Positions 21,817 through 32,569 of a stretch of DNA of 64,000 nucleotides are shown here, piece after piece. The stretch is from Cladosporium sp. IMV 00045. Lineage: Eukaryota > Ascomycota > Dothideomycetes > Cladosporiales > Cladosporiaceae. The first letter of the stretch is position 1. Every line of letters begins with the position of its first letter. The stretch spans positions 1 through 64,000 of the forward strand of contig MSJI02000817.1 in NCBI GenBank assembly GCA_001931905.2. The letters are read 5' to 3'. The notes beneath the pieces were generated by a model, which saw nothing but the letters and a program-made list of their open reading frames with translations, ran no database searches and had not been told where the DNA came from. The position numbers were made by a program, and so were the translations under genes.

Positions 21817-23264
21817 ATGGCACCCCTCGACCCATCTACCAGCAGCATTCTCATCATCGGCTGCGGCACCTGGGGATCATCAACAGCCCTCTGGCTCGCA
21901 CGCAACGGATACAAGAATGTCACAGTGCTAGATCCTTACCCAGTGCCCTCAGCAATCTCAGCAGGCAACGATGTCAACAAGTGAGCCTGATCCTCCTTGC
22001 CACATCCATCTCCCAGCATCCAAACTGACCATCATCACCAGAATTGTAGAAGGTTCGCCCCCTCTTTCAAACCAGATCAAAACCAACTGACACGATCACT
22101 AACAAAGGCACGAGGTCGCTCCCGCAAACCATTCTCAGAGTTCACCGGCCCGGAAGCCGAGCGTCTATGGACCTACAACGAAATCCGCGCGGACGCCACT
22201 GAGACCTGGCTGTCAGACCCGCTGTTCAAGGACTACTACCACGAAACTGGCTACATTCTAGCTGCCAGCGATCCCGTGAACGTCGAAACACTGCTCCGTG
22301 AAGAACAGCCCACGCCCGAGAATGGCTTCCGCGAAGTCAACACCCCCGCCGATTTCCGCGCTCTCATGCCCGAAGGCGTCCTGACAGGCGACTTCCCCAA
22401 CTGGAAAGGCTGGTCCAAAGCCACCGGCGCAGGCTGGTGCCACGCCCGCAACGCGCTCATAGCAGCAGCGCGAGAAGCCGAGCGACAAGGCGTGCGAATC
22501 GTCCAGAGCAAAGTCACCAGCCTAATATTCGAACACGCCGACGTCAAAGGCGTCCTCACCGAAGACGGACAGCAATGGCGCGCCGACCGCACCATCCTGT
22601 GCGCCGGCGCCAACGCCCCCCAGCTGATCGACATGAAAGACCAACTCCGCCCCACGGCCTGGACGCTGGCACACATCGCCATGACGGAGGAGGAGTGCAA
22701 GCTGTACAAAAACCTACCGGTGCTGTTCAACATGGAACGGGGCTTTTTCATGGAACCCGACGAGGAGCGCCGCGAGTTGAAAATCTGCGACGAGCACCCT
22801 GGCTGGACGAATTTTGGCACTTCGAGCGACGGCGCCAAGGCTTCAGTGCCGTTCAGCAAGCACCAAATCCCGCTCGAATCCGAGGAAGGCGTCCGCCAGT
22901 TCCTGCGCGAGACGATGCCGCACCTCGCGTCGCGACCCTTCAGCTTCGCGCGCATTTGCTGGTGCGCCGACACGGTCAACCGAGACTTCTTGATCTCAGC
23001 CACCCAGACTATCAGTCGTTGACACTGGGCGTGGGCGCCAGCGGGCATGGATTTATGCACATCCCCGTTGTGGGCAAGTATATCGTGCAGTGCATGGAGG
23101 GGAAGCTGGATCCGAAGATGGAGAGGTCTTGGAGGTGGAGGCCGGAGACGGCGGTGGGGAGGGATTGGGATGCGTTGCAGGGGAGGGGTGGTGGGCCGAA
23201 TAGGTTGAGGGATTTTGGGGAGGTGAAGGAGGATCAGTGGACGAGTTTGCCGGCGAGGCTGTAG
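21817..23264 (+). CDS. Fructosyl amino acid oxidase (amadoriase), one frameshift
   Basis: Exons are 21817-21980, an 11-nt exon 22042-22052, and 22115-23264. The N-terminus has the FAD-binding loop GCGTWGSS and the family hallmark VPSAISAGNDVNKI. DPLFKDYYHETGY, GVLTGDFPNWKGW and PFSFARICWCADT follow; the last carries the Cys used for covalent FAD. These enzymes oxidise Amadori products (fructosyl amino acids) to amino acid, glucosone and hydrogen peroxide, often in peroxisomes; the end SLPARL resembles a PTS1. The frame breaks at about 22993-23000: NRDFLIS is in one frame and HPDYQSLTLGVGASGHGF in another, which one missing base would explain. No intron fits there. It is either a recent pseudogene or a sequence error. 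Confidence 0.85.
22042..22052 (+). other. 11-nt microexon of the oxidase gene
   Basis: The 11 nt AATTGTAGAAG lie between an intron ending CACCAG (21981-22041) and one starting GTTCGC (22053-22114). Together with the flanks they code the IVE that follows NDVNK. Joining without it loses the conserved Ile and the phase. Confidence 0.65.
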
Positions 23265-23814
23265 ATCAATGGTGTATGTTTGCATGCGAAGTGCGACGAT
23301 CAAGACGACAAGATGGCTGATGTGTTGTTGTAAATCGTTGGTATATTGACGCTGAGTTTATGGGTATCTCTGATTCAAGTCCAATCGCGGCATTTCTTCC
23401 AAGACGGCTCTCCCTTCCAGCCTTGCCGCGGTGCGTGTTGGTCATCGACACACAGTTTGTAAGAGACCATCATATCTCTTCAGGCGAGCGAGCGACGGCA
23501 CCTCTTTGCTCGCTATTGACTAATACCGCTGCCACTCTGGATCCAGTCGTGCGTCGTATGATAAGCCGAATCTATGTATCATTTGGTTAATGAGTACATG
23601 GGGTTCCAGGATCGATTCGGCGATTCAAAGGGTCAAGCCAGGCGGTCCGTAGCCATGAGGATCATTGTGGTAACAACCTTCTTCCTCGGTAGTTACCAAG
23701 CATGGAAGAGCCATGTTAGCCATCCTCAGAATGAATAGCTCCCCTCAAGTCTTCTGTAGACAGCAATTCGAGCAGCTATGTCGCTTTTTCAAGTTCCAAG
23801 TTCCCTTTCCCTCC
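23265..23814. other. Convergent 3' region
   Basis: The oxidase and the WD40 gene converge here. No gene is recognised. Confidence 0.6.
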
Positions 23815-24867
23815 TCAGACATTCGTCCCGCCCACAATCCTCAGTCCACCCGGATCACCTGCATACGCCAACCAATACCTAAGCGGATGCCACGCCAGCC
23901 AAGTGACCGGATTCGCCGTCTCGATCGTATGCACCTGCTCGCCCGTGTCGACATGGCAAACCTCAATCCCCGAAGAACTATCCCGTGCATCGCTCCCGCT
24001 GCTCGCCGCAATATACGCTCCGTCAAAGCTGAAGCTCAAATCCCGCACGCTGCCCATGTGCGGCGTCAGCGTGTGCGCGCAGTGCCAGCTCGTCGTGTCC
24101 CATAGCGTCACCATGCTATCACTCCCGCCGACGGCGACGTACGAGCCCGCGGGCGAGTGCTGCACGGCGTAGGTGGCGCTCGTGTGCGCGTTGAGAGTGT
24201 ATAGTAAGTCCAGACTGGGCCAGTCAAGAACTTTAACAGGCCCTTCGCCAGTTGTAGCGAAGAGTTCCCGCCCCGAATTCGAGAAAGCCATAGCGTTGAA
24301 CTGGCCACGATCTTTGACGGGCGTACTATCCCTCGCCTCAGCCGACCAGCCCGCGCCCTCACTCGCTTCCATCTTCCTGACATCCACAGCCATGACGGCG
24401 TCGTCTTTCCTCCCGACCAGCACGCTCTCCCCGCTCGGGTGCCAATTGAGAAACAACCCCGTATCCCCCGTCTTACACTCCACGGCAACCTTGCTCCCCT
24501 TCCCAGCACCCACGCTCCCTCCACCAGCGACCCTCAAATCCCACAGCCGACACATCCCATCGCCTCCCGTACTAGCCAACACGGCCTCGTGCGTCGGGCA
24601 AAAAGCCACCTTTTCCACCATCGCGGTGCCGCCCGCGCGCAGCTCCGTGGTGCTCTTGACATTGGGGCGTTCGGGGTTCCAGACGCGGATGTAGGAGGAG
24701 ATGGAAGTTGCGATCGCGCCGCCGGTGGGCGACCAGGAAAGCGAGCGGATGTTGGGCGCGAGGCCCGTGGGGCGCCCTGTTTCGGCGAGGACGGCGGGTT
24801 TGATGCCTTTGAAGGTTGTGGGGAAGAGGTCCTTTTTCAGGGGCCGCGAGGTCTTTGGCGGCGCCAT
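23815..24867 (-). CDS. THO complex subunit, WD40 protein (Tex1/THOC3-like), 350 aa
   Basis: The single exon starts at ATG 24865-24867 (MAPPKTSRPLKKDLFP); the frame is open further upstream, but homologous proteins start near here. WD40 blades are visible: IRSLSWSPTGGAIATS, CRLWDLR, FNAMAFSNSGRELFATT, VTLWDT, VRDLSFSFDGAYIAASS and VTWLAWHPLRYWLAYAG. The last of these, followed by PGGLRI, is typical of THOC3/Tex1. The THO complex couples transcription elongation to mRNA export in the nucleus. The C-terminus is short, as expected for a single propeller. Confidence 0.88.
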   Translation of the reverse strand: MAPPKTSRPLKKDLFPTTFKGIKPAVLAETGRPTGLAPNIRSLSWSPTGGAIATSISSYIRVWNPERPNVKSTTELRAGGTAMVEKVAFCPTHEAVLASTGGDGMCRLWDLRVAGGGSVGAGKGSKVAVECKTGDTGLFLNWHPSGESVLVGRKDDAVMAVDVRKMEASEGAGWSAEARDSTPVKDRGQFNAMAFSNSGRELFATTGEGPVKVLDWPSLDLLYTLNAHTSATYAVQHSPAGSYVAVGGSDSMVTLWDTTSWHCAHTLTPHMGSVRDLSFSFDGAYIAASSGSDARDSSSGIEVCHVDTGEQVHTIETANPVTWLAWHPLRYWLAYAGDPGGLRIVGGTNV

Positions 24868-25345
24868 GGTTGGGGTAGTGGGTTGGTGGTGTTGGCGTGT
24901 TTGGTGGTGGGGGAAGCGCATTGGAAGGTGTTTTGGAGCTTGGAGCTGGAGATTCGACGAAGCTCCCGCTATGCTGGTGAAGCTCCAGCGAATGCCAACG
25001 TCACTTGCATTAGATACTACATGTACATACATCTAGAACATTACTTGTTCGCACAAAAGAGAACTCCAAGCGACGAATTTGATCTCGAAACAAAAAATAC
25101 CATTTTCCGGCCGCGTTACCCTTTCTACTCATCTACCTAAGTACCAACCACATGCACTCTCTATATCATGCTTTTTAGACGCCAACAAACTCCCACCCCC
25201 TCCTCTCTTATCATCCACAAAAACAAACAACAAGAGAAGACCACCATTTCCGCACAACCGCAGTCGCTGACGATCGTTTCGACAAAGCAAATCAAAAACT
25301 TCAAAAGAGGAAAACAAAAAATAACGTCTCATTCCTATGCTCTCT
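24868..25345. other. Intergenic region, tandem minus-strand genes
   Basis: Promoter of the THO gene and 3' UTR of the coatomer gene. No gene is recognised. Confidence 0.6.
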
Positions 25346-28300
25346 CTACGCCATCTCGCCGATCTTGCTCAAACCCTTGAGCGAACCCAAGCTGAGCGCC
25401 AGGCCCTGAGATCGGCTGCGTATCCTCATGAAACCGGTGACGGGGCCGTTGTCGCCTTCCTTCTCCACGCTCAAATTGGCGAGGGCGTCCTCACCTGTGA
25501 GTTTGTTAGTAACTGTCTAATAACGCCTGTTCTGACATGATGGAAAGAACTTACCAAAAACCGACCGCGCGTACAAGTTAGCGCTCAAGAACTGACAATC
25601 GCCGCTCAAGCTGGCCGCGGGCGTGAGGCACTCCATGTTGGTGACCTTCATGAGGCGGTCGAGGAAGTCGCGCAGGCCCTTGCCGGCCTGCAGCTTGGTG
25701 TTGATGTTGACCTTGTTCTCCCACTCGAACTCGGTCCACATGGTGCGGAACTGGGTCTCGCTGCAGTGCGCGGGCTGGATGTAGTCCATGATGTCGACGT
25801 GGACGTCGTTGAGGATCACCACCTGCGTGTCCGTGCTGTGCGCGCCGTCGTAGATGATGTTGCCGAAGATCACGCCCGTGTCGGTCGAGGAGACCTTGAT
25901 GGTCGCTTGCACGTTCATGAAGTCCAGGCCGGGCAGGTTTTGGGTCGTGGGTCGCTCGACGACCTTGAGGTCGCCGAGAGTGGCGAACTCGACGGAAAGG
26001 TTCTGCAGCGTCTCGCGGGTCTGGTTGACGAGCAGCACGTCGAGGATGATGTCGAACTGGTGTACTTGAACGTAGGCTTCTGCGTACACGGGGTCAGAGA
26101 AACCGGTGAGCTGAACAACACGGCTAAGCTTGGATGTGATATGCTCGGTCGCACTGTCACCACCGGTCGCCTTCTCGAGGTCCATCTCGATCTCCTCGGC
26201 GCCGTCCATTTGGTTCTTCTTGCTGAGTTGTCTGAATGACACGACGTCGTCAACCTGGATAGCGCTCTTCGCCTTGGAAGCCGCGTCCTTCTCAGCACGT
26301 TTCTTCTCCTCAACCTGAACCATGTCGCTAAAAGCCTTGCGAGTGTCCTCCAAGAACGCAGTCTCGAGGTCTTTTTGCTTGGCAAACTCAGCCAGAGATC
26401 TGACACAAGACATGATACGGTCGACCGAGTCTTCATCAATAGGTGCCTTGACGAATTGTGATTGACCAGCGCGCACAATCGAAATCATAATAAGCATGGC
26501 TTCCGCACGCAGCGCGTTTGTTCGTCTGGGATCGGTCGTGATTTCTGAGTGGCGCATTACTAGCTTCGTCAGGGTGGAAGACAGGACTGTCGCAAGGTAA
26601 TAGTCGCCGTCCAGAATAAGCTGTCTCAAAGGCGGCTTCTGCGCGGCCTTGACCGCATCCAATTTCGCATTGGCGGAAGCCTGGCTCGTGAGAGCGCTCT
26701 CCGTAGCGTACGTGCCGTCTGCCAGGACCTTCCTTGAGCCAGTTGGCTGCGCGGGTTTGTGGCCGTTGACTTGGTCGTTGAGTGGCGCTTCACCCTCCGG
26801 CTGCTCCTCTAGCAGGCGTGCCTCTGAAGCAACGATCGGGATCTCACCCAGGCTGGCTCTGATCCTCTTCCACGCCTCCTTGATATCGCTTTCTTCCAGA
26901 GAGTATTCACCCACAATCCACAGGCTTCCCCGGTAGACCTTGCCAGCTCTAACTTCTCCAAGCGTTGACACCAGACGCTCCACAATTGAGCTGCGCATCT
27001 TGGGGAACTTCTCCACAACCTCCTTCACGAATGTGATGACATCCACGGCGGAGGCGTTGTTGAAGTCTGCAATGAAGTCCATAAGGAGACCAACCACGCT
27101 CTGTGCGACCTCGGAGAATTTGATGGCGCATTGGTGTATCGAGTGGATCAACAGGGATCTGTACTCGTTGTTCTTCTCGTACTGTTCATCCACCGTCTTG
27201 GACAGCTCCTTCTTCAAGAGCATAACCACCTCTTCTACGTTCTTGCTGGAGACCATGTCCAGAGCGAGCTCGAGCGATTTCCTCCTGACATCGAGATCAG
27301 GGCTAGACAGGACACGCAAGATTTCCATGGTCAGATCGTCCAGAATTCCATAGTTGGCCTTGCGCAGCTGGTTGACCTTCTCCAGAACGATAAGCTTCAC
27401 GTTGTTGTCCGACTCCTTGATCGCAAGCTCAATGAACTTGGCAGCAGCGGCCTTGACTGCGACGGGGTTGTTCGTGAGAGCGGTAAGAGAAGATGCGGCC
27501 TCGTAGATGACGGTCGACTCCTTTGCTTCCAAGAGGTCGAAGATCAGACGCAGATAGCGCGCCTTGTTCTGCTGGTTTTGCACCGCATCCTTGCGGATGA
27601 ATTCCAACTCAACCAGTTGCAATAATTCGCTTGCGTTGGGGATTCCCTCGAACACTGAGCTCAAGTATTCGAGCGCCTTCTCGTGGCTGATGGACATCAA
27701 AGCCGCAAATGCATTGCGCTTGCAGGTGTTGTCGCTCTCGGATTCAAGGAAGTTCTGGATGAGTTCGGGGGCATCAGGCATGAGAGCCTCGGAGTGCTGG
27801 TAGATGGAGGCGATAGCGAAGACGGCGTTCTTGCGCACGTAGGAGTGTCTGTGCTCGAGGCATGATCTTGCGGGAGCGAGCAGCGGCTCGATGAGTTCGG
27901 GTTCGCGCAGCTTGCACAGGAAGCGAAGGGTGTTTCCGCGGATGTATTCGTTGGCGTGTTGGAGATCCATACGGATGCCGTTGCTGTTAGATGTCAGTAG
28001 GTATCCTCTTAGCACAGCTACACACCTGCGGTCGATGGACCATACCAAACCAGGATCATCTCTTGCTTCAGCTTTCCATTGGAATCCAGCTTCGGGGCGA
28101 CTTCGTAGTACATGTACAACAGCTTCTTCAGAGGCTTGCTCTTCGAAGGCATGACGAAGCGAATGATGTGCATGAGGAGTTGCGGCATAGGGTCGCCATT
28201 CAACATGACGGTCAAGATCTGCTTCATCGTTTGCAGCTTGCTCTCGTCCGTTCCCTTCTCCAGCGCCGTCTTGAAGTCCTGCAGGGAGGGTTGGTCCGCG

Positions 28301-28350
28301 GCATTGTCCTGGTGCACCAGGCTATACGAGTTCTCGAGGAAGGTCGCCAT
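25346..28350 (-). CDS. SEC26: Coatomer subunit beta (COPI), 960 aa
   Basis: Three exons, 28046-28350, 25555-27983 and 25346-25494, with introns 27984-28045 and 25495-25554, all in phase. The N-terminal adaptin-like HEAT region includes [38 protein letters not shown] and [18 protein letters not shown] linker and the coatomer beta appendage region ([35 protein letters not shown]) follow. The length is that of yeast Sec26. It is part of the COPI coat for Golgi-to-ER and intra-Golgi vesicles and acts in the cytosol and at Golgi membranes. The gene is divergent from the Mago nashi gene with 510 bp between. Confidence 0.96.
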
Positions 28351-28860
28351 GATGGGCGGTGTGTGTGTAGTTTATGATTGCTGGTCGTGTCGAGCGAGTC
28401 CTCCTCGCGGGTTGCGCAATGTTGTAGCCAGCCCTCTCCGACTTCAATGGAGCCCTGTGACGGAGTCCCTGGCTGACAGTGGAGCTTGCGTGGCCTGAGG
28501 AAGCAGGACGGTTGGATGCGGTGTTTGTGGTGAGGCCGAGTGATGGATGGTAGATTGACGGCCAAGGGCAGCGTAGAGGGTGAGTGGATGGCCAGGGAGA
28601 GGGTGTGGTGTACTTTTGGTGGTGTTGATGTCGGTCACCCCTCGAAAGCTAAGCACGGCCAACAGCTGTTAACATTCGCGCTGTCGTCTCTGTCTCCTTC
28701 CAAACCAGAAATTCTGGCAGCCAGTCGAGAGCCCGCGCCTGAGCCAGTCCCTCAGTCAATTCTTGGCGGGGTGACTTGGACATGCAGCAGCGCATCGCGT
28801 AGGTCTAGATCGAGAAATACACAATACAATATAATATCTTTTGGGAAATCAAACGACAGT
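28351..28860. promoter_or_regulatory. Bidirectional promoter between SEC26 and Mago nashi genes
   Basis: This gap separates two divergent housekeeping genes and must hold both promoters. I see no recognisable motif beyond CT- and GT-rich stretches. Confidence 0.5.
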
Positions 28861-29708
28861 ATGACGACCACTAACGACCCGTTCTACCTGCGCTACTAGT
28901 AAGTGCTCAACTGGTTGCCGCCGCCGCCACCACTCTCCGACTTCTCAAAGTCTGGAAGGACTGCACGATATTGGTTCTTCCAGCAGCATGTGGCTAACAC
29001 AATTCATAGCTCGGGCCATTCTGGTCGCTTCGGTCATGAGTTTCTGGGTATGTCGTTGTCTCGACACCCACGAAAGGTCGTTCTCGTTAACGCTCACTCA
29101 GAGTTCGACTTCCGCGCTGTGGGCGATGGCAGTTCTGCGCAAGCCCGCTACGCCAACAACTCAAACTACCGCAACGACTCTCTCATTCGCAAAGAAAGTA
29201 AGTCAATCGATGGAAAACATCAAATGATATTATGAGGACTAACATCGATGCCAGTGTGTGTGAGCTCGCTTTTGATCCAAGAGATCAAGAAAATCATCAA
29301 GGAGAGCGAGATCCTGAAGTAAGCCTGCATTGTGAAACAAAACCTTCACTCCTCGATCACTAACACCTCACAGGGAAGATGATACGAAATGGCCCCAGAA
29401 GAACAAGGACGGCAGGCAGGAGCTGGAGATCAGGCTCGGCAACGAGCACATTTCCTTTGAGGTTTGCATTGTCTCTTCTCGCATGTGTGAGCCTTCACTG
29501 ACACAACTGCAAATATAGACTGCAAAGATTGGCTCGCTCGTGGACGTGAACGAGTCAGAAGACCCCGAGGGTTTGAGGGTCTTCTACTACTTGGTGCAGG
29601 ATCTGAAGGCCCTCGTCTTCTCACTCATCTCCCTTCACTTCAAGGTACGGAGATACTGGAAAGTGAGAAGGATGATTTACTAATTTTCTGCAGATCAAGC
29701 CTATTTGA
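28861..29708 (+). CDS. Mago nashi, exon junction complex core, 154 aa
   Basis: Seven exons fit in phase: 28861-28898, 29010-29047, 29102-29197, 29255-29318, 29374-29461, 29519-29644 and 29694-29708. The protein has the family landmarks [76 protein letters not shown] and the end HFKIKPI. Mago pairs with Y14 in the exon junction complex left on spliced mRNA and acts in export and decay. Six introns in 465 coding bases is high, which fits the observation that conserved EJC genes in filamentous fungi are intron-rich. The last exon codes only five codons. Confidence 0.96.
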
Positions 29709-30403
29709 GTGCACATGCAAGGTGCATCCCTTTTTGCGAGGCTCAATTGTTGGAGCGAGGAGTTAAAGGCGTCCTGGGTTTGGTGAGCATCACGATACAG
29801 GACAGGGTAAAAAGCATGAATTGAAAGGGTGTCGGTCGCAGAGATCGAGCGTGGGAGGAAGTGCTATCACAAATGCCATGAAGATGCAACAGGTGTTGTA
29901 CCAGAGCATCAGATAACGAGACAGGCGAGAAGAGAGCATAGAAATCGGCCGGCACCTCCGAGCATGGATGTGCTATTCTCGCGCTTTGGCAGTCATCGGG
30001 CCCAGTCATCACATCATTCGGCTGTCTCCTACGGCCAGAGCAAGGGCTTTTCTTGGGTATTATTAGTTGAGAAGACGACGCCATCCAGCGCCACAGCCTT
30101 TCTCCCCCACACTTTCCCCAACTTGCACCGGCCAACTCGCCTCTCTTCAACCGAGCATCTACACACTACTGCTACCACCACCACCACCAGTACTTCACCT
30201 ACCCTTGTATTCCGTCATCACACTCCTCCTCCAACTCTCCACTGTCCTTCTCCGTCATCCCTCCCGGTCTAGACTGCATATTCCATTCGCCTCTCACCGG
30301 CAGTCTTCTCTTGCCTCTTCTCATCGCAATCTCCATGCTGCATCGGTAACGCACCAGCCTCGTGACCCGCCGCCCCAAGATCCACTTTCATCACCTCTCC
30401 ACT
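29709..30403. other. Intergenic region and 5' leader of the GID4-like gene
   Basis: This region holds the Mago 3' UTR and the promoter/leader of the GID4-like gene, with the 16-bp leader motif at 30164-30179. CT- and CCA-rich leader sequence runs up to the start codon. Confidence 0.6.
30164..30179 (+). repeat. 16-bp leader motif CACTACTGCTACCACC, copy 2
   Basis: An exact copy of the 16-mer, about 225 bp upstream of the GID4-like start codon; here it runs on into a CCA repeat. Confidence 0.6.
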
Positions 30404-31544
30404 ATGCCGACACCAGACGAGACCGCATTCCCTCCCTCACCACCCATCGATATCCCAGCACGCTCCCTCTTCGCCAGCTGTCCGCCAGAAGAAGACCGAG
30501 AAGCGCACGCCTCGCGCCACGAGAGCGACCATGAAGGCGAAGAAACCCTCGCCGCCGCTGAGGCACAAGACATAGAAGGTCACGCGATTGCCGCGATTGC
30601 GGCTCAGGAACCCACGCCCGAACCAGAAGCACATGCACATGCGACCGAAAGCCTGTCAGAATCGCCATCACAAGCCAAAGAGAAAGAGAGAGCCGTCGAA
30701 CATGCGCAGACAGGACAACCCATGCCGAGTCCACTCGCGTCGCCTGACACTGCCGCTGAGGGAGATGCGCATGCGCAAGCATCTGCGAGCTCCGATGCAC
30801 CCGCTTCGTTTCCACCACAATATCTAGACTTTGAGCCAAACAAGCAAAGAGTAAGTTCTTCTCTTGCTGACACGTCGGACATTGCTAACAGTCATGCTTC
30901 AGCTATTACCCAACTTCACATCGTCATTCCTTCGACCCGGCAGCAAATTCAAAGGCACCCAACAATCCGATCGTCAAGTATACGATGTCCAGGTCGAGAT
31001 CAAAGATGTCGATATGGCCGAGTCATCGCTCTGCGGCTATCTCCGAATTCAAGGTGAGATCATCCTATCCTTCCTGTGAATAGTCCTACGACAGCCATAC
31101 TGACTTCCCTCTCCCCCAGGCCTCACCGACGACCACCCAACTCTCACAACATTCTTCGAAGGCGAAATAATTGGCCCCAAATACCTCTTCAAAACCACCC
31201 ACCCGTCCTGGGGCTCCAGCGAGAAAGTCGACCTTCAACACTGGGCGCGCTTCCCCGCCTGGCGACCGCTGGCCAAATCAGCCAAATCGCCCTCGTTCAC
31301 CCTCCAAAACTACCAGCAGCGCGAGCACATTTTCATGCGCTGGAAAGAGTACTTCCTCGTGCCCGACCATCGGGTTAAGACGATTACGGGCGCGAGTTTC
31401 GAGGGTTTCTACTACATCTGCTTCAACCAGTGCGACGGGAGTGTTAGTGGGATTTACTTCCACGCCAAGAGCGAGAAGTATCAGCAGTTGGATTTGAAAC
31501 ATGTGGATGATGGTGGGTGCGTGGGAGCTATGGAGTTTCGATGA
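30404..31544 (+). CDS. Vid24/GID4 family degron receptor of the GID E3 ligase, 340 aa
   Basis: Three exons, 30404-30850, 30903-31053 and 31120-31544 (phases 0 and 1). Residues 1-149 are Glu/Ala/His-rich and probably disordered. From about residue 150 the Vid24 beta-barrel is clear: FLRPGSKFKGTQ, VYDVQVEIKDVDM, LCGYLRIQGLTDDHPTLTTF, YLFKTTHPSWGSSEKVDLQHW, HIFMRWKEYFLVPDH and GASFEGFYYICF. Gid4 binds N-terminal proline degrons and delivers gluconeogenic enzymes such as fructose-1,6-bisphosphatase to the GID/CTLH ubiquitin ligase when glucose returns. Length is close to yeast Gid4 (362 aa). Confidence 0.94.
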
Positions 31545-32569
31545 TGTCTGGATAAGGTTGTTGAGATGGAAGATGTTTTGGGTAGGAACCTTTGTCAGTT
31601 ATGGGGAAATGCAGATGAAAAGAAGGCCCTGAATGGGAGAGTCAGGCGAAGCTGAAAGGAAGAGTATGCACAATAACCGCATAGGGGAAGTTGTTTTTGC
31701 TGTTCTCCATTATTATACTCTTTTCTCCTTCATTCTGTACAGGAGCCATACCAACGGTAATACCGAACCCTTGAACGCGCGGTAGATACGAATCAAGATG
31801 AAGCATTTCTCTTTCTTCGAGTCAAGCACGCAATAGTCGTTGGTCGGCACTGCTCGCAACGGTCCTTTTCGAAATCGACTACCGGACGTTTTGCACAGAC
31901 CCTTGCGTTTCAAAAACTTCATGTTGAATGTTCTTTGCTTGAAGTGTTGCTCACGACGTTACCACCAACAGAAAGACTGCGTGAAACATTGAACAGCACA
32001 CCAGACATACACGTCCCTGCCAACAAAACTCCAAAATCAATATAGGCCATAGCCGCGACGAGCCCAAACCGCAAGGCATGCATGTCTCACCATCGTGGCA
32101 CCATTCACTCCATGGCGATCTCTCTTCGCTTCATGAGACCGTCAAACCGCAGCTAGAACGGCTACGATCTACAACAGCAAAAACAAGACCGGCCCCGAGC
32201 CCGCGCCATTGCGAGATCTTCGTCGCAGCCGATGGTGAAGATCGATCTTGGGGAATCTTTCCAGGGCCGTGACACATGAGCATTACCCAGATCCCTGCAA
32301 ATGGGCGACGATCCCCACCAATGCGCGCGTCAGACACTTGGACAGCAAGAAGAGGCGCAGATCGACTGCATCATCATCCAAATCGCGTACCAGAAAGTAG
32401 TACATGGGTTGGTAGGATTGTTGGAGGTTTTGTCGCACATTATTCTGTTTCTTCTTCTGCTATTCTCTGCGTACATGTTCAATTGATCAATTGCAGCATT
32501 CTGTAGCCAATATTCTCCTACCATCGCCAATCACGACAAGCTCGACCACTACATCATAGCACAACCCCA
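31545..32569. other. Intergenic region, about 1 kb
   Basis: GID4-like 3' UTR and upstream region of the LOV gene. No gene or RNA is recognised on either strand. Confidence 0.6.

Noticed and set aside
22251..23303. 350-codon open frame antisense to the oxidase gene
   Set aside because: Pro/Arg/Ser-rich translation without a domain, opposite a clear enzyme gene.
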